From Calvatia gigantea (Eukaryota; Basidiomycota; Agaricomycetes; Agaricales; Lycoperdaceae): 64,000 nt of DNA. The position numbers and the translations under genes are program-made. The stretch lies in contig JACAAK010000007.1 of the NCBI GenBank assembly GCA_025093985.1, forward strand, positions 186,001 through 250,000, written 5' to 3'. The notes beneath the pieces are model-generated. The model saw nothing but the letters and a program-made list of their open reading frames with translations. It was not told where the DNA came from and ran no database searches. Shown in pieces: positions 61,264 through 64,000 of the stretch (its first letter is position 1; the number at the start of each line of letters is the position of its first letter).

Positions 61264-62395
61264 ATGCTGACCTCTGGTCCCGCCTCCGCTGACTGGGTCG
61301 GCGGGAACGCCTCACCGCAGGTCGATCACATTTTGCACCGCTCTCTCCCTGCTGCCAATGATAGCCCTTTCCCTGTCCTTTCACCGTCTGTCATCAAAAA
61401 GACGGAAATCAATTGGGTCATCGGGATGATTCTTGGTGCCTTCTGCTACGGCATCCTCCTCAGTCTTGGCCTCAGGTGTCTTGGAGCGCTCCGGTCGCTC
61501 CCTCGTCAACCAGGATTTCTGAACCAACGGATGCTACTGATGCTTCACGTAACTTCGCTAATCATCTTGAACGCGGTGTTTGAGATAAATACGATAAGAC
61601 AGAATATATATGAAATATTCTACACGAGACCGGAGGCATTGACGTATTTCTACCTGGACAAGTGGAATCTCATAGTAGTGCTCGCGTTTGGGTTGACGGA
61701 TGGGTTATTGGTTTGGAGGTGTTACATGGTGCAGAAGGTATTGCTCCGGGGGAGGAAGGTTCTGTGGCATCATCTGTTTTGGATTTTCCCCTTGTCCCTT
61801 TGGTTCATACTAGTCAGTGAGTACATTATGCTCCCATGTTATATTGTACTCTTCTCACTGCGAAAGTAGGCGTAGGAGCATCCTCGATCATTATGGAAGA
61901 CCCGAGCACCTTGCTTTCAAAATCGCCAAGTTTTTTCTCAATGGTCCTTCTCTTCATTTGCATCCTCGGCAACATTCTCCTCAATCTCTTCGCAACCTGC
62001 TACATCGTCGTCCGACTCCTCATTCATCGCCGGTCGATGATGACGTCCTTCGGACATTCATCTTCTATACCGAAATTCCATCTCCGAATTATTAGTATCC
62101 TTTTGGAATCTGCTATAATAAACCTACCGGTCGCAATTGTGGCCATGGTGTGCGCGATCCTGGTGGGTGGGTGGGGCCATTTGTTATTTCAGGTCGCCGT
62201 CCCTGCACAGGTGTGTACTGACATATTTTTTGCGCAATCCGAGGCAAAATCCTGATTAAACTGTAGTCATTCTCTTCTGTGCTTGTCATTTATCAGGTCG
62301 CAAGGGGTAGAGCCATCGGTTCCGAATCCATTTACACCAAGGGAACCGTGACCCAGCATCTGGACACATTGGGAGAAAGCATGCATTCCCCATGA
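61264..62395 (+). CDS. Seven-helix membrane protein of an uncharacterised Agaricomycete family
   Basis: Three exons (61264-61816, 61867-62210, 62267-62395) with clean GT...AG borders give 341 residues with no break. Hydrophobic helices include NWVIGMILGAFCYGILLSLGL, MLLMLHVTSLIILNAVFEIN, LIVVLAFGLTDGLLVWRCYM (the GLxDGLLxWRCY signature of this family), LFWIFPLSLWFILV, FFSMVLLFICILGNILLNLF and IINLPVAIVAMVCAILV. The N-terminus is outside or luminal and short; the C-terminus (ESIYTKGTVTQHLDT) is cytosolic and hydrophilic. The topology resembles a receptor, but no ligand or G-protein motif is recognised. These families are expanded in mushroom-forming fungi. Function unknown. Confidence 0.85.
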
Positions 62396-63301
62396 TTCTG
62401 TGCTTCGAAATGGCCTCTTCGCGCGAACGATATCACGCTTTTTACCGTTCCATGAAAGGCGACTTATGGGCACTCACTGGATTTTTGTGGTTCGCTATAC
62501 TTCCACCCTCAAACGACGGTGTGAAGGTTACAGATCACCTGCATACGACACCTCACACTAATTTATGATCACCGGACATTCTCGCCACTGCCAGCTATAT
62601 ACGTCATCCCGGACCATTTCATCGTTCCGTCTCCGATCCGCTTACTTCTCCCTCAACCAACCATGCGCATATCGGCTTGCTGCGTCTTCAACGTTTCAAC
62701 CCGGACCCTTTTCTGTATCATAAAATTCCCACGGGACCACTTGGTTACTCAACTCATGTTGTCGGCCCAAGACATTTTGCCTCTGTACTTGCCACCTATT
62801 GAAATCTTCAACCCACTTTTGTTGCAACACCATTCAGCTCGCTCTTTTACCTTTGGGTAGTTAGCTTCCAGGGCACCAACCCCACATCCGTACTATATTG
62901 CGTTGAACCATTTATGGCTTAACACCTAATCTATACGCTGCCTCTGTATTTTTCGTGGCCTCTCCTTAATCGTGATCTTCGTCTCCGACTGCCGCCTGCG
63001 TCCGGTCTAGAAGTTGTTCCCGATCGTTACTTGGTTCCTATCTCCTTGCTCCCTCATTGGCCCCTTTTCTAGAGATTCCCTGAACTCTGGTTTGGAAGCT
63101 CGCTGATTGATAGGCGCAATCGTACCACGTCCCACTTGTTGGACCGTAGCCTCCGTAGCCCCTGTCTCCTCAGCAGATTTTGGCAACGGAAAGCGCTTAG
63201 CCACCGTGCTGGCTTTGAAAGCAGTGAAGAGGAATGTATAGTATTACAGAGTGATTCCAGTATATGCACGTAAAACTCAAGGAATAAAGCTAAAAATTAT
63301 G
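62396..63301. other. Intergenic region
   Basis: No gene recognised; only short open frames (62663-62860 plus, 63007-63204 minus). Confidence 0.5.
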
Positions 63302-64000
63302 CTAGAGGTTGTTGGTATCATCTAGAGAATATACCATCACAACCTCCGGAACGAAAAGTATGATAACAGTCTTCATTTCAAAACCGACAAGGACGTATCG
63401 GGGCGACTTGTCAAGCTCGTCGACCTCCACTGCGTCTTCGAAACTCTGATCGAGGAAACAATCAGCAGAACTGCTTGAGAAGTGAACACTGTGGACGTAC
63501 AAGTGGTTTTGAGATCGTGGAACATTTCTGCAGCAATAGCTCGTCCATGTCAAAGAGATGGTGTGTGCGAACGATATCCGTGAATTCCAGTACTTGGTTC
63601 CCCTAAGGCTTGTGTTAATATCCGTAATTTGGGCGGCATAGGCTTCGCTCACCAACACGTGAAGCCGCCTGATAAAATGGATAAACGCTCGAACTGGTAT
63701 GGTTTCGCTGAGCGGTTGGAGACGCCTGAAGTCGAAGGCCAGTATCTTGAGTAGAAGCTCCGGTCGTGGGTTGGATATATGCGTATAAGTCTCCCAAACA
63801 TGGGTCGCGGCGAAACCCATTATGTCATACGATACTGAGAGTGCGGAGGCAGTCATGTCATCTTCATCCTGGTCAACGTCTAAGGGACACCACGATAATT
63901 TTTGGGAGATGGTCACGTTGGTAGAATTAAGCACATTAAAAAATGTCTCTGCCAATTCGGACCGGCGGACGTCAGGGTCCTGGAAAAATGTTTGCGAGCG
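63302..64000 (-). CDS. C-terminal part of an NLR, cut by the window edge
   Basis: One open frame of at least 217 residues runs from the right edge toward 63302. It contains LDVDQDEDDMTASALSVSYD, IMGFAATHVWETYTHISNP, AFDFRRLQPLSETIPVRAFI and the tail VGFEMKTVIILFVPEVVMVYSL. It aligns over its length with the end of the NLR at 53.4 kb. The NACHT domain would lie beyond the window. Frame continuity suggests this copy is less decayed than its relative. Confidence 0.75.
   Translation of the reverse strand, partial: RSQTFFQDPDVRRSELAETFFNVLNSTNVTISQKLSWCPLDVDQDEDDMTASALSVSYDIMGFAATHVWETYTHISNPRPELLLKILAFDFRRLQPLSETIPVRAFIHFIRRLHVLVSEAYAAQITDINTSLRGTKYWNSRISFAHTISLTWTSYCCRNVPRSQNHLYVHSVHFSSSSADCFLDQSFEDAVEVDELDKSPRYVLVGFEMKTVIILFVPEVVMVYSLDDTNNL

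Overview
The window is eukaryotic nuclear DNA from a filamentous basidiomycete, most likely an Agaricomycete. Genes sit on both strands and are cut by many roughly 50-base GT...AG introns. The families seen (Agaricomycete NACHT/NLR proteins, HNH_2 nucleases, a three-domain adenylating reductase, a JEN-type carboxylate permease, an orphan seven-helix family) point the same way. No CRISPR, bacterial operon, rRNA or convincing tRNA was seen.

Layout. 1-5561: the right-hand part of a degenerate Ty3/gypsy chromovirus. It is CpG-poor, full of stop codons, interrupted by two solo LTRs with clear 5-bp target duplications, and ends in a polypurine tract and its own 3' LTR. 5562-9650: gene-poor; a decayed membrane-protein gene and an orphan N-terminal fragment of biotin-protein ligase. 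9648-13881: a nearly identical 1.7-1.9 kb direct duplication carrying an HNH_2 endonuclease-like gene. Copy B looks whole; copy A has lost the catalytic core. The junction before copy B is a run of 105 A. 14610-21261: a GNAT acetyltransferase, a secreted GH127 (DUF1680) glycosidase, and a divergent flavin reductase fusing a PNPOx-like barrel to a ferredoxin-reductase module. 21.4-23.6 kb: an NLR tail relic and a CpG-depleted repeat block. 23.6-30.3 kb: a JEN-type carboxylate transporter and the RNA cytidine acetyltransferase KRE33/NAT10, both on the minus strand. 30.6-35.7 kb: an intact NACHT NTPase gene followed by two decayed tandem NLR fragments. 35.8-39.6 kb: a stretch with no recognised gene. 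39.6-53 kb: NHA1-type Na+/H+ antiporter, A-T-R adenylating reductase, SHO1 osmosensor and a GH5 glucanase-like enzyme, all on the plus strand. 53.4-55.5 kb: a broken NLR. 56.1-62.4 kb: a PEX30/PEX24-type peroxisomal membrane peroxin, D-lactate dehydrogenase and a seven-helix membrane protein. 63.3-64.0 kb: the 3' end of another NLR running off the right edge.

Themes. (1) Five NLR-derived loci in various states of decay suggest birth-and-death evolution of fungal innate-immune-type genes; three of them end in the same conserved tail. (2) NHA1 and SHO1 are both salt/osmotic-stress genes and lie 6 kb apart. A JEN-type permease and D-lactate dehydrogenase are both lactate-utilisation genes but lie 32 kb apart, so any link is only suggestive. 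(3) Several otherwise well-conserved genes carry apparent one-base frameshifts (adenylating reductase, SHO1, GH5, PEX30-like, D-lactate dehydrogenase), while others (flavin reductase, KRE33, NACHT at 30.6 kb, seven-helix protein) are frame-perfect once introns are removed. This looks more like assembly indels than gene death and should be settled first. No completely new system could be proven by reading alone. The best leads are the duplicated HNH locus with its poly(A) junction, the shared NLR tail, the extra ORF downstream of the chromodomain, and the PNPOx-FNR fusion.
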